A stretch of DNA of 64,000 nt, taken from Bacteroidales bacterium (lineage in GTDB: Bacteria; Bacteroidota; Bacteroidia; Bacteroidales; UBA932). Below, piece by piece: positions 29,701 through 37,657 of this stretch. The translations under genes and the position numbers were made by a program. Every line of letters begins with the position of its first letter. Positions within the stretch are counted from its first letter, which is position 1. The notes below the pieces were generated by a model. It was given only the letters and a program-made list of their open reading frames with translations. It ran no database searches and was not told the DNA's origin. Where the stretch lies: assembly GCA_004554455.1 (NCBI GenBank), contig SFMG01000007.1, positions 12,944 to 76,943 of the forward strand, read 5' to 3'.

Positions 29701-29962
29701 AGTCGGGAGTGTCGGTGCTGAAGACATTTCCGGATTCGAGGGTGAAGACGGCGTGGGACTTGCCGTTCATCACGAGTATCTCGTCTCCTTCTTCCCAGGC
29801 ATATTTCCCGCTTGCCGGATCCAGTGTGGCCTTGGTGCGGGTGGCATCCTCGATGCTGAATTCCAGCTGTCTGAGGTAATCGGGTTTCAGCTGCTTTTCC
29901 TCACATCCCTGGAAAAGGAGGGAACCCAGCAGCAGGAGGGCTGTCAATCTTTGTCTTTTCAT
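26750..29962 (-). CDS. Lipoprotein with fimbrillin-like, GLUG-repeat and SGNH-hydrolase domains
   Basis: A 1070-residue lipoprotein (lipobox LLFQGC, Cys20). Residues 30-250 resemble fimbrillin/Mfa-like domains (RTKATLDPASGKYAWEEGDE). Residues about 265-760 hold GLUG-type repeats (YNGGIAGLADHS, FSGGIVGVCYES, YTGGIIGRAIG, INGGIVGQLLGG). The C-terminal 275 residues form an SGNH/GDSL hydrolase: GDSIS with Ser798, the glycine block, GTND at 896-899 and a late His1047 in GGCHPG. SGNH enzymes are esterases or deacetylases, often on O-acetylated sugars; GLUG repeats are found in adhesins. It is probably surface exposed and may bind and deacylate glycans, but the substrate is unknown. It is separated from fusA2 upstream by a terminator, so it should have its own promoter. 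Confidence 0.83.
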   Translation of the reverse strand: MKRQRLTALLLLGSLLFQGCEEKQLKPDYLRQLEFSIEDATRTKATLDPASGKYAWEEGDEILVMNGKSHAVFTLESGNVFSTDTPDFLATENYTAIYPASAVISPEPAPANISLNIADSQVYDGESVKGQILYAQSSQKSIEMRSLMAVVEFNLPQDVSLTSAKLSVPSGKLAGEATISSGKLSISGPGSNELNLRVTAPSALGTVCVTLPEGVYSEGLKAELTYSDGRTEELSCEGPLVLRAGNIRIKDLLAAKTIFPAGDGSENSPYEIRSAEDLIMLGTLVNNAETNGEFAGAHYRLTDSPDLSSSGDFEPIGKSAALPFKGSFDGNGLSIKGLRIRNTEAAASGLFGYLEDATVCNFNLEEADVDSEHIFSGCVAGSCLRSTIENVKVSGKFRAYGKSIVVKACGYAPVDSNNAGYNGGIAGLADHSVIRGCSFEGTETIYGKFSGGIVGVCYESAVENCSIPPATVLNIYYHYTGGIIGRAIGAANVIKGCAFEGSLASTGYINGGIVGQLLGGKVSDCVFGSNGFVGGDKFFVAGIAGAAQPLESIEISRCASYGRIRGAYSVAGICGYVGSGSGASTDKDLILGSSTANKSVSIYDCGSIGNHITATGGNSNKYPIAGGIIGWSHGNLPYSLKGCFSLPGLIETTYGDNVNAVLCGISSYQNNKGDSVIENCYSAYGLTDFRVCGDTPANEELWYAAVAIRCTQPTTVSNCYSESPMRTIYTSDNATTSGLEELSATQMTDGTLLAKLQATANGTVWVAGENGYPSIEGLPADPHAKKAAKKRVSVIGDSISTFKGFIPGNYSAHYPATDGSLTLPSETYWWRLIYDHMQDAELDVNIAFSGSTVTNTTEENFHKRYTSEAWWHNSFSERFAACGGCGNPDIILIHGGTNDWAHNVDPLAPGVEIRNDAGNSFGGSAPSTEQMEAMFAVGDAASTRAQVNALPDGSFCEAYIKLLCQIRERYPDCKVVCIIGDYLSISIEKSIQLIAEHYGAKTVNLLRVNGFNDLGGYSPESLSGLGQPQPNMPKHDHTDLNSYGGCHPGSEAMDFIATKIYNELGSWLEM

Positions 29963-29986
29963 ACAATTCCGCCGTTAGGAAAATAA

Positions 29987-30020
29987 AAACCGGGGTCCGC
30001 ACATAAGCCGACCCCGGTTT
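29987..30020 (-). terminator. Terminator of the EF-G2 gene
   Basis: Perfect 11-base inverted repeat (AAACCGGGGTC at 29987-29997, GACCCCGGTTT at 30010-30020), followed on the minus strand by a T-rich run. It lies 16 bases past the EF-G2 stop and before the GLUG/SGNH gene. Confidence 0.88.
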
Positions 30021-30035
30021 GATATGGCAATGTGA

Positions 30036-32189
30036 TTATTCGTCTGAATCCTCGTCCTGGTAAGCCTTGAGGAGCTTCTCCTGAACGTCTCCCGGAACCG
30101 GCTGGTAGTCAGCGAATTCCATCGTGAAGGTGGCTGAACCGGAGGTAAGCGAGCTCAAGGTGGTGGAGTACTTGTAGAGCTCTGCGAGAGGAACGCGTGC
30201 CTTCAGCACGGAGAAGCCCTTCTCCGAACCCATGCCCTCGATGATGGCCCTGCGGTTCTGGAGGTCGGACATACAGGCACCCATGTAGTCTGCAGGGGTG
30301 AGGACCTGAACGTTGTAGATAGGCTCCATAATCTTTGGACCGGCGTTGCGGAAGGCCTCCTTGAAGGCGTTGCGCGCAGCGATGATGAAGGCGATTTCCT
30401 TGGAATCGACAGGGTGCATCTTGCCGTCATACACGAAGACGCGTATGTCGCGGGCGTAGGAACCGGTGAGAGGTCCTTCCTCGAGTTTCTGCATCAGACC
30501 CTTCTTGATGGCAGGCATGAAGCTGGCGTCGATGGCACCGCCGACAACGCAGTTGTAGAACTCGAACTTGCCGCCCCACTCGAGGGTGAACTCCTCCTTG
30601 CCCTTGACGTTGAGCTGGGTGTCCTTGCCGTCGATCTTGAAGCGTGCGGTGGTCTCCACTCCCTCGACTATAGGCTCGATAAGGAGGTGAACCTCTCCGA
30701 ACTGGCCCGCACCGCCGGACTGTTTCTTGTGGCGGTACTGTGCGGTAGCCACCTTGGTGATGGTCTCGCGGTAGGAGATTCTCGGAGCGCTGAGCTCTAT
30801 GGCCACCTTGTTCTCGTTGAGGAGTCTCCACTTCACGAAGTTGATATGCTGCTCGCCCATGCCCTTGATGATGGTCTGCTTGAGCTCCTTGGCGTAAACG
30901 ACCACGATTGTAGGATCCTCTGCGGATATCTTGTTCAGGGCCTCGCCGAGCTTCTCGTCATCCTTCTGCTCGACGGCCTTGATGGCGAAACGTATCTTGG
31001 ATGCAGGGAACTTGATAGGAACCACCGCGATGTCGGCGCCCGGAGCGCAGAGGGTGGAGTTGGTCTTTGCCGCACGCAGCTTGACGGTACAGCCGATGTC
31101 ACCGGCGCGGAGCTCGTTGACGGCCTCTTTCTTCTTGCCTGCAACCGCGTAGAGCGAGGAGAGTCTCTCCTTGTCTCCGGTAACGGCATTCTCGAGGTCC
31201 TGACCGAGAGTGACGACGCCGGACATAACCTTGAAATAAGCAACCTCGCCGAGGTGCTGCTCAAGCTGGGTCTTGTAGATGAAGAGAGCGGTCTTGCCCT
31301 TGTCGTCGCAAGCCAGGCTGCTGCCGTTCAGGAGCTCGGCCTCCCTCTCTGCAGGGGAAGCTGCCACCTTGATGGTGAACTCCATAAGCCTCTTCACGCC
31401 TATGCTCTTCTTTGCCGAGAGGCAGAAGATAGGCATTGCCTCGCCCTGGCGTATTCCTATGCCCAGGCCCTTGCGTATCTCGTCCTCGTCAAGCTCTCCC
31501 TGGTCGAAGAACTTCTCCATAAGGCTGTCGTCGTACTCGGCTGCCTTTTCGATGAGGGCCTGACGGAGTTCCTCTGCCTCGTCTATATACTCTGCAGGGA
31601 TTTCGAGGTCCTCGCGCTTGCCGTTGTCGTCCACGAAGTGGTAATATTTCATCTTGAGCACATCCACAAAGCCGTCGAAGCCCAGGCCTGCGTTCACAGG
31701 GAACTGTATGATTACCGGCTTGCTGCCGAAGGCTTCCTTGAGGCCTTCAATCGTGCCTTCCCAGTTGGCTTTCTCTCCATCGAGCTGGTTGACGCCCAGG
31801 ATGAGCGGAACCTTGTACTCGTCAGCGAAGCGGGCTGCGATTTCGGTGCCCACCTCGACTCCCTGCTGTGCGTTGACAACAAGTACACCTGTCTCGCAGA
31901 CCTTGAAAGCGGAGATTGCGCCGCCGATGAAGTCGTCAGAGCCAGGTGCGTCGATTATATTGAATTTGGTGTCGAGGAATTCGGTGTAGAGCGGAGTCGC
32001 GAACACGGACTTCTGGTTCATCTGCTCGTATTCGGTGTTGTCGGATACGGTGTTCTTGCCTTCTACTGTGCCTTTCCTGTCGATAACCTTGCCTTCATAG
32101 AGCATTGCCTCGGCCAGTGTGGTCTTGCCGGACCTTGTACTGCCGAGGAGGACCACATTACGGATGTTTTGCGTTGAGTAAGTTTTCAT
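30036..32189 (-). CDS. fusA2: Elongation factor G paralogue EF-G2
   Basis: A 717-residue protein with the five-domain EF-G layout, alongside a canonical EF-G at 60876-62990. The P-loop is kept (GSTRSGKT, 16-23), but the G3 motif reads DAPGSDDF (80-87) where EF-G has DTPGHVDF, so Ser84 replaces the catalytic histidine. The switch-I RGIT motif is replaced by KSVF, and G4 is NQLD instead of NKMD. These changes match the Bacteroides EF-G2 described as supporting translocation without GTP hydrolysis during carbon limitation and gut colonisation (known for the Bacteroides thetaiotaomicron protein). Promoter at 32250-32280, terminator at 29987-30020. Confidence 0.93.
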   Translation of the reverse strand: MKTYSTQNIRNVVLLGSTRSGKTTLAEAMLYEGKVIDRKGTVEGKNTVSDNTEYEQMNQKSVFATPLYTEFLDTKFNIIDAPGSDDFIGGAISAFKVCETGVLVVNAQQGVEVGTEIAARFADEYKVPLILGVNQLDGEKANWEGTIEGLKEAFGSKPVIIQFPVNAGLGFDGFVDVLKMKYYHFVDDNGKREDLEIPAEYIDEAEELRQALIEKAAEYDDSLMEKFFDQGELDEDEIRKGLGIGIRQGEAMPIFCLSAKKSIGVKRLMEFTIKVAASPAEREAELLNGSSLACDDKGKTALFIYKTQLEQHLGEVAYFKVMSGVVTLGQDLENAVTGDKERLSSLYAVAGKKKEAVNELRAGDIGCTVKLRAAKTNSTLCAPGADIAVVPIKFPASKIRFAIKAVEQKDDEKLGEALNKISAEDPTIVVVYAKELKQTIIKGMGEQHINFVKWRLLNENKVAIELSAPRISYRETITKVATAQYRHKKQSGGAGQFGEVHLLIEPIVEGVETTARFKIDGKDTQLNVKGKEEFTLEWGGKFEFYNCVVGGAIDASFMPAIKKGLMQKLEEGPLTGSYARDIRVFVYDGKMHPVDSKEIAFIIAARNAFKEAFRNAGPKIMEPIYNVQVLTPADYMGACMSDLQNRRAIIEGMGSEKGFSVLKARVPLAELYKYSTTLSSLTSGSATFTMEFADYQPVPGDVQEKLLKAYQDEDSDE

Positions 32190-32249
32190 GGTGTTATTTT
32201 TATGTGTTTATTTCCATTCGCGGATGCCACAATATGCGGCGCATCCCCA

Positions 32250-32280
32250 CAAATCTAAAAAAAAAGATATGCAATCGCAA
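32250..32280 (-). promoter_or_regulatory. Promoter of fusA2
   Basis: On the minus strand a TTG (32280-32278) is followed after 20 bases by TAGATTTG (32257-32250), a good match to the -33/-7 Bacteroidota promoter. The transcript should begin near 32243 and carry a leader of about 54 bases, within which or overlapping whose start lies an inverted repeat GGATGC/GCATCC (32222-32227, 32241-32246). Confidence 0.6.
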
Positions 32281-32321
32281 GAATGCGCCGTTATTTCGCG
32301 ACTATACTTATGTTTTGAGGC

Positions 32322-33383
32322 CTATCTGACAGAGTCGGCGAGCTTGCGGGCCAGTTCCAGGAAGGCCATTCCGTCCGGACGGCTGCCCAGGGCTGCGGGT
32401 TCCCCGTCGTCTCCGCCTTCGCGTATGCTCTGCACTATAGGAATCTGCCCGAGCAGAGGAATGCCGTATTTTTCGGCCATGCGGGCGCCGCCGTCGCGTC
32501 CGAAAATGTAATATCGGTTCTCCGGCAGCTCCTCCGGCGTAAACCAGGCCATATTCTCGACCAGTCCGAATATAGGCTTGTTTATGCTCTCGTTGCGGAA
32601 CATGTTCACCCCCTTCTCGACGTCGGCGAGGGCCACGGCCTGAGGGGTGCTGACTATGACCGCCCCCTCCATAGGGATGTCGTGGACGAGGCTGATGTGT
32701 ATGTCGCCCGTTCCGGGAGGCATGTCTATGAGCAGGAAGTCGAGTTCCTCCCACCTGACCTGGAGTATCATCTGCCTGAGGGCGTTGCAGGCCATCGGAC
32801 CGCGCCATATCAGGGCCTGGTCCGGAGCGGCGAAGTAGCCTATCGACATCCACTTCACCCCATATTTCTCAACAGGGAATATGACTTCCTTCTCTCCCTC
32901 GCTGAAGGCCTCGGGGCAGGCGCCCTCGGTGCCGGTCATCTTCGGCACGGACGGGCCATAGACGTCGGCGTCCGCCAGACCCACCCTGTAGCCCAGACGG
33001 GCCAGGGCCACGGCCAGGTTGACTGCGACGGTGGATTTGCCGACTCCGCCCTTGCCGGAGGCTATGCCAATGATGTGGCTCACCTTTTCGAGCTCCTCGG
33101 TGCCCAGGTCCAGACCGGCCTTCTTCTTTGCCGGGACCTCGTCCTTTACAATGGTTTTCAGTTCTGCCTCGACGCCGGGGAAATGCCTCGCCAGGGCAGC
33201 CCTGGCGCTTCCGCAGAGGTAGTCGGCAAGCGGGTCGCGGTGTTTCGGAAAGGCCAGGGTCACTCTGATCTTTCCCTCAGAGAGCTCCGCATCTTCGACC
33301 AGGCCGAGTGCAACGATGTCACGGTCGCCCTTGGCCGGGTGCTGCACCTCGGCAAGGGCCTTCAGTATCTCTTCTTTCTGCAT
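32322..33383 (-). CDS. Mrp/ApbC-type iron-sulfur carrier ATPase
   Basis: A 353-residue protein with an N-terminal MIP18/DUF59 domain (about 1-80) and a ParA-like ATPase. The deviant Walker A SGKGGVGKS lies near residues 102-110, with DADVYGPSVP and LLIDMPPGTGD following. It is expected to bind and transfer Fe-S clusters in the cytoplasm. The C-terminal CxxC used by many homologues to bridge a cluster is not present: the equivalent stretch reads ENMAWFTPEELPENRYYIFG. The start at 33383 removes an upstream extension without homology. It begins 2 bases after the S46 peptidase stop. Confidence 0.9.
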   Translation of the reverse strand: MQKEEILKALAEVQHPAKGDRDIVALGLVEDAELSEGKIRVTLAFPKHRDPLADYLCGSARAALARHFPGVEAELKTIVKDEVPAKKKAGLDLGTEELEKVSHIIGIASGKGGVGKSTVAVNLAVALARLGYRVGLADADVYGPSVPKMTGTEGACPEAFSEGEKEVIFPVEKYGVKWMSIGYFAAPDQALIWRGPMACNALRQMILQVRWEELDFLLIDMPPGTGDIHISLVHDIPMEGAVIVSTPQAVALADVEKGVNMFRNESINKPIFGLVENMAWFTPEELPENRYYIFGRDGGARMAEKYGIPLLGQIPIVQSIREGGDDGEPAALGSRPDGMAFLELARKLADSVR

Positions 33384-33385
33384 TT

Positions 33386-35482
33386 CTATCTGACTATGGT
33401 CATTTCGTCGAGCAGCCATCCGGCTCCTCCGAACTTGTCTATTATGAGCAGGACATAGCGTATGTCCACATTGATGCATCTCTGGAGCTCCGGCTCGAAC
33501 ATCACGTCGCTGGACATAGACTCCCAGTTGCCGTCGAAGGCCAGTCCCAGGAGCTGTCCGTCAGCGTTCATTATAGGGCTGCCGGAGTTGCCGCCGGTGA
33601 TGTCGTTGTTCGAGAGGAAGCAGGTCGGCATCTTGCCGTTGTCCATGGCATAGTCGCCGTAGTCTGCGTTCTTCCATATCTCCTTCAGCTTTGCCGGAAC
33701 CACGAATTCCCAATTGTCCGGGTCCTCCTTTTCCATCACTCCGTCGAGGGTGGTGTAGTGGCGGTAGAGCACGGCATCCTTAGGGGAGTAGCTCATCACG
33801 TGGCCCCAGGTCAGTCTCATGGTGAAGTTGGCGTCCGGGTAGCTGGCCTCGCCCTTGCGCCATTCCATAAGGCCGGCGGTGTAGGTCTTCTGCAGGGCTG
33901 CGAGCTCTTCTGCGTATTCCATCGCGCCGGCATTGGTGCCGTAAACTATCTGCATGAACTCTTTGCCGAGAGCCATCGCCGGGTCGTTTACGATCTGTTC
34001 CGCATCGGCGCCGCTGAGCTTCTCATAGGAAGTGAATACGGAATTGCCGAAGAGGGCATCCAGGTCAATCTCCCCGATTTCGAGACCTTCCGGGGCGTTC
34101 TGTCTGTAGTAGCCTATGAGGGCCTCCGCCACCTTGCGGTCCACTTTGACGCTGTAGTCCTTGTAGAAGCCCTTCATCATCTCCAGGGCACTGCTTACGG
34201 CCGCCAGGCTGTCGCTGCCGCTTTTCAGTGCGCGGTTGTAGAAATTGTTCCAATAGATTGCGGCCTTGGTTATTTCGATCTGATAGAGGGTCTCGTAGGC
34301 GAGGGTGAAGGCCTCCCTGGTGGCCTCCTGCTTCTCAATGCAGGCGGCGATGTCGGCAGTGACGCTGCCATATTTCCGGGCTCTTGAAGACTTGGCCTCA
34401 ACCCATCTGTTGAAATCGGCCTCCTCCTGCCTTGCGCGGCCTATGATGTCGAGCTTGTCGAAGGCGAGCTTCATTCCCTGCCACTTCTTCCAGCCGTTCG
34501 AAGAGCCGGAGTACTTGCTGGCATACTGTATCTTCACCGCCGGGTCGGCGAGCATTTCCTCCATCATCGCGTTCTGGCGGAGCGTGCGTGCGGCAATCCT
34601 TATGTCATTGTTGGCAATCTGCGATTCGAGTTCAGGCGAGGTCTGGAAGCGGGTGGTGCGTCCGGGATAGCCCATAATCATGGTGAAGTCGCCTTCCTGC
34701 ACGCCCTTGAGCGAGATGGCGAGATGCTGCTTCGGGCGGTAAGGCACGTTCTCCGGGGAGTACTCGGCCGGCTGGTTGTCCGCTCCGGCATATACCCTGA
34801 ACATAGAGAAGTCGCAGGTGTGTCGCGGCCACATCCAGTTGTCGGTGTCTGCGCCGAACTTGCCTATCGATGAAGGCGGTGCGCCGACGAAGCGTACGTC
34901 CCTGTATATCTTATATACTATAAGGTATTGTACGTTGTCGTTGTAGAAGGATACGATTTCCGCCGTCGAGCCGGGTACCGAGGCCTCCGCCGCCTTTACC
35001 ATCGCCTCCTTCGTCTCTTCCATAAAGGCCTCCAGGTCTTCGACCTTGTTCTTGAGCGCTTTCTCGCGGGCCTTTTCAAGTGCGGCCGTGACGTCGTTCA
35101 TCCTCTCCATGAAGGTGACGCTCAACCCGGCCACAGGCAGCTCCTCGGAACGGTTCATGGCCCAGAATCCGTCGGCAAGGTAGTTGTGTTCGACGCTGCT
35201 GAGCTTCTGTATGCTGCTGTAGCCGCAGTGGTGGTTGGTCAGCAGCAGGCCCTCGTCGGACACGATCTCTCCGGTGCAGCCTCCGCCGAACTGGACTATC
35301 GCGTCTTTGAGCGAACTCTTGTTTATCGAATATATCTCTTCCGGCGTCAGCCGGCAGCCGGCCTCCTTCAAGGCCTTGGCGTTCATTTTCTGGATAAGCG
35401 GCAGCAGCCACATTCCTTCGTCGGCGCGTATCGTTGCCGCGCAGATCAGAAGCGCGCCCAGGGTGCAAAGTATCTTCTTCAT
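33386..35482 (-). CDS. S46 dipeptidyl-peptidase, DPP7-like
   Basis: A 698-residue exported serine peptidase with a signal peptide (about 1-20). The chymotrypsin-like triad is visible: His85 in TNHHCGYSS, an Asp in RHTCDFSMF, and Ser633 in GGNSGSP. S46 enzymes cut dipeptides from peptide N-termini in the periplasm, feeding asaccharolytic or peptide-using metabolism. Eighteen residues after the catalytic serine is Gly651 (FDGNWE). The matching position is Gly in DPP7 (hydrophobic P1) and Arg in DPP11 (acidic P1), so this copy should be DPP7-like. The start at 35482 gives the signal peptide and fits the promoter at 35511-35518. Confidence 0.93.
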   Translation of the reverse strand: MKKILCTLGALLICAATIRADEGMWLLPLIQKMNAKALKEAGCRLTPEEIYSINKSSLKDAIVQFGGGCTGEIVSDEGLLLTNHHCGYSSIQKLSSVEHNYLADGFWAMNRSEELPVAGLSVTFMERMNDVTAALEKAREKALKNKVEDLEAFMEETKEAMVKAAEASVPGSTAEIVSFYNDNVQYLIVYKIYRDVRFVGAPPSSIGKFGADTDNWMWPRHTCDFSMFRVYAGADNQPAEYSPENVPYRPKQHLAISLKGVQEGDFTMIMGYPGRTTRFQTSPELESQIANNDIRIAARTLRQNAMMEEMLADPAVKIQYASKYSGSSNGWKKWQGMKLAFDKLDIIGRARQEEADFNRWVEAKSSRARKYGSVTADIAACIEKQEATREAFTLAYETLYQIEITKAAIYWNNFYNRALKSGSDSLAAVSSALEMMKGFYKDYSVKVDRKVAEALIGYYRQNAPEGLEIGEIDLDALFGNSVFTSYEKLSGADAEQIVNDPAMALGKEFMQIVYGTNAGAMEYAEELAALQKTYTAGLMEWRKGEASYPDANFTMRLTWGHVMSYSPKDAVLYRHYTTLDGVMEKEDPDNWEFVVPAKLKEIWKNADYGDYAMDNGKMPTCFLSNNDITGGNSGSPIMNADGQLLGLAFDGNWESMSSDVMFEPELQRCINVDIRYVLLIIDKFGGAGWLLDEMTIVR

Positions 35483-35510
35483 ATATGAAATTATATTTTT
35501 CGTCAAATGG

Positions 35511-35518
35511 CAAAGATA
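35511..35518 (-). promoter_or_regulatory. -7 promoter element for the S46 peptidase
   Basis: The minus strand reads TATCTTTG, an exact TAnnTTTG match, 28 bases before the peptidase start, in the AT-rich 110-base divergent region shared with ksgA. Confidence 0.6.
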
Positions 35519-35592
35519 GCACATCAATTTTTGAAAATATTACGGAAAAGCGTACTTTTACAAAAATATGATTCTTTTTGCGACAGGCATAT

Positions 35593-36396
35593 ATGAGTGA
35601 AGTAAGACCGAAAAAAGCCCTTGGGCAGCATTTTCTCACCGACCTGTCCGTGTCCCGCCGCATCGCCGACTCCCTGTTGGCGGAGGAGAGAACGGACGTG
35701 CTGGAAGTGGGGCCGGGAATGGGCGTGCTGACACGCTTCCTGCTGGAGCGGCCGGAAATAGCCCTCAGGGCGGTGGAGATAGACAGGGAATCCGTGGACT
35801 ATCTGCTCCTGCACTATCCCGAGCTGAACGGGGCCCTGATAGAAGCCGATTTCCTCAGGCTCAGACTGGAGAATTTCTTTCCCGGCAATTTCTGCGTGAT
35901 AGGCAATTTCCCCTACAACATATCCTCCCAGATTTTCTTCAAAATACTGGATTACAGGGAGAGGGTGCCGCAGGTGGTGTGTATGATACAGAAGGAAGTG
36001 GCGGAACGCATAGCCGAGAAGCCCGGTAGCAAGACCTACGGCATACTCTCGGTGCTGCTCCAGGCCTGGTACGACATAGAGTACCTCTTCACGGTCGGCC
36101 CGGGAGCCTTCAATCCCCCTCCCAAGGTACAGTCCGCCGTGATTCGTCTGCGCCGCAACGGGCGCACTTCCCTCCCTTGCGACGAGGCCCTGTTCAAGAC
36201 CGTGGTCAAGACAGCATTCAACCAGAGGCGCAAGACCCTGCGCAATTCCCTGAAGCCCCTCATCGCCGACAAGGCCTTGAGGGAACAATGGGATGCAGAG
36301 ACACTTTCCGCCTTCGTTTCCCGTCCCGTCTTCGACCTGCGCCCTGAGCGTCTCGGGGTGGAAGAGTTCGTCGATTTGACACTCTCGCTGGCCTGA
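35593..36396 (+). CDS. ksgA: 16S rRNA dimethyladenosine transferase
   Basis: A 267-residue RsmA/KsgA that dimethylates two adjacent adenosines in the 3'-terminal hairpin of 16S rRNA late in 30S assembly. It begins with the family N-terminus KKALGQHFLTD. The SAM site EVGPGMGVLTRF is at 38-49 and the catalytic NFPYNISS is near residue 106. The C-terminal helical domain has FNQRRKTLRNSL. The start at 35593 gives the usual short N-terminus; an in-frame ATG 15 bases upstream is less likely. It is divergent from the S46 peptidase. Confidence 0.96.
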   Translation: MSEVRPKKALGQHFLTDLSVSRRIADSLLAEERTDVLEVGPGMGVLTRFLLERPEIALRAVEIDRESVDYLLLHYPELNGALIEADFLRLRLENFFPGNFCVIGNFPYNISSQIFFKILDYRERVPQVVCMIQKEVAERIAEKPGSKTYGILSVLLQAWYDIEYLFTVGPGAFNPPPKVQSAVIRLRRNGRTSLPCDEALFKTVVKTAFNQRRKTLRNSLKPLIADKALREQWDAETLSAFVSRPVFDLRPERLGVEEFVDLTLSLA

Positions 36397-36486
36397 TGCT
36401 TGCTTGTTAGCCAAATTGTTTTTAATTTTATGAGAGTTTTCCACGTGAAGACTGAAACCAGATAACCAACCCCAAAACCAGACATT

Positions 36487-37653
36487 ATGACTGAGAAGAC
36501 AGACATCTTTGTCCGCGGCGTCCAGGACGCGATGGACAATATCCTCCGTTTCTGGACTGAAAACATGCAGGACCCGAGAGGTGGCTATTACGGACGAATG
36601 AGCTCCTCCGGAGAGATTGATGAGAGTGCCCCGAAGGGCGTAGTGCTGAACACCAGGATTCTTTGGGCGATGTCGGCGGCCTACAGGGCCGGCCGCAAGG
36701 AGGAGCACCTCCTCGCCGCCACCAGGGCAAAGGATTATATGGTCGAGAACTTCTTCGACCACAAGCACGGTGGAGTCTATTGGACTCTTGACACCGACAA
36801 CAACAGGCTTGACGCACGCAAGCAGGCGTATGCGCAGGCCTTTGCCATATATGCCCTCTGCGAGTACATCAGGGCTACCGGCGACGAGAGCCCTCTCAAC
36901 TATGCGAAGAACCTCTACACCGTGCTCGAGAAGGAGCTCCGCGACAGGGAGAACGGCGGTTACGTCGAGGCCCTGGAACGCGACTGGAGCGAATGCAAGG
37001 GCTGCGACTGCAGTTCCGTCAAGAGGATAGGCACCCAGATACACGTGCTCGAGGCCCTTTCCGCCCTCTATGAGATATGGCCTGACCCTCAGGTGCGCGA
37101 AAGTCTCGTGTCCCTGCTCGAGGTCTTTGTCGAAAAGATATATAATCCGGAGACCGGCCACCTGAACAACAAGTTCGACAAAGAGTGGAAGCCGCTCTGC
37201 AACTGCTGCTCCTTCGGCCACGAAATGGAGGCCAGCTGGATACTCCTGCACGCCGCCTTCTGCGTCGGAGATATATGCCTTGTCAATAGGGTGCGCAAAG
37301 TCAGCGACGCCGCCTACCGTGCCGGCTCCTGCGGAATACAACTCGACGGCTCCCTGGTGAAGGGCGTCAGCGGCGAAGGCAAATATGACTGCGACCGTTA
37401 CTGGTGGGCACAGGCGGAGGCCGTCGTCGCCTGCCTGTACGTTTGGAAATATCGCGGCTGCCCTGAAGCCGCCCGCAAGGCTCTGCGCTGCTGGGACTAT
37501 ATATCCTCCAACTTCGTAAGCCCGAAGGGCGAGTGGTACCGCCGCCTCTCTGCAGACGGCAAGCCTTATCCGGAGGACGACCTCGTTTCCGCAGACAAGG
37601 GCCCTTACCACAACACCCGCATGTGCGCAGAAATACTTTCAATACTTAAATAG
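36487..37653 (+). CDS. AGE-family epimerase, cellobiose 2-epimerase-like
   Basis: A 388-residue (alpha/alpha)6-barrel protein of the N-acylglucosamine/cellobiose 2-epimerase family. Features closest to cellobiose 2-epimerases are GGVYWTLD, REGGY-like ENGGYVEALERDW, the histidine-containing CCSFGHEMEASWILLHAA, and RYWWAQAEAVV. Such enzymes epimerise the reducing-end glucose of cellobiose or related beta-disaccharides to mannose, in the cytoplasm. There is no signal peptide. It is followed after 4 bases by a secreted GDPD, an uncommon partner. A near-consensus promoter (TAATTTTA, 36423-36430) precedes it. Specificity for cellobiose rather than another sugar is an inference. Confidence 0.83.
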   Translation: MTEKTDIFVRGVQDAMDNILRFWTENMQDPRGGYYGRMSSSGEIDESAPKGVVLNTRILWAMSAAYRAGRKEEHLLAATRAKDYMVENFFDHKHGGVYWTLDTDNNRLDARKQAYAQAFAIYALCEYIRATGDESPLNYAKNLYTVLEKELRDRENGGYVEALERDWSECKGCDCSSVKRIGTQIHVLEALSALYEIWPDPQVRESLVSLLEVFVEKIYNPETGHLNNKFDKEWKPLCNCCSFGHEMEASWILLHAAFCVGDICLVNRVRKVSDAAYRAGSCGIQLDGSLVKGVSGEGKYDCDRYWWAQAEAVVACLYVWKYRGCPEAARKALRCWDYISSNFVSPKGEWYRRLSADGKPYPEDDLVSADKGPYHNTRMCAEILSILK

Positions 37654-37657
37654 CAAA

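Noticed and set aside
30414..32177. An open frame of nearly 590 codons antisense to fusA2
   Set aside because: Leucine/valine-rich shadow of EF-G2 without any domain; no promoter or start context.
30036..32189. Tetracycline-resistance ribosomal protection protein (TetQ/TetM-like)
   Set aside because: TetM/TetQ proteins keep the GTPase motifs intact; this one has the degenerate motifs typical of EF-G2 and a longer C-terminus like EF-G.
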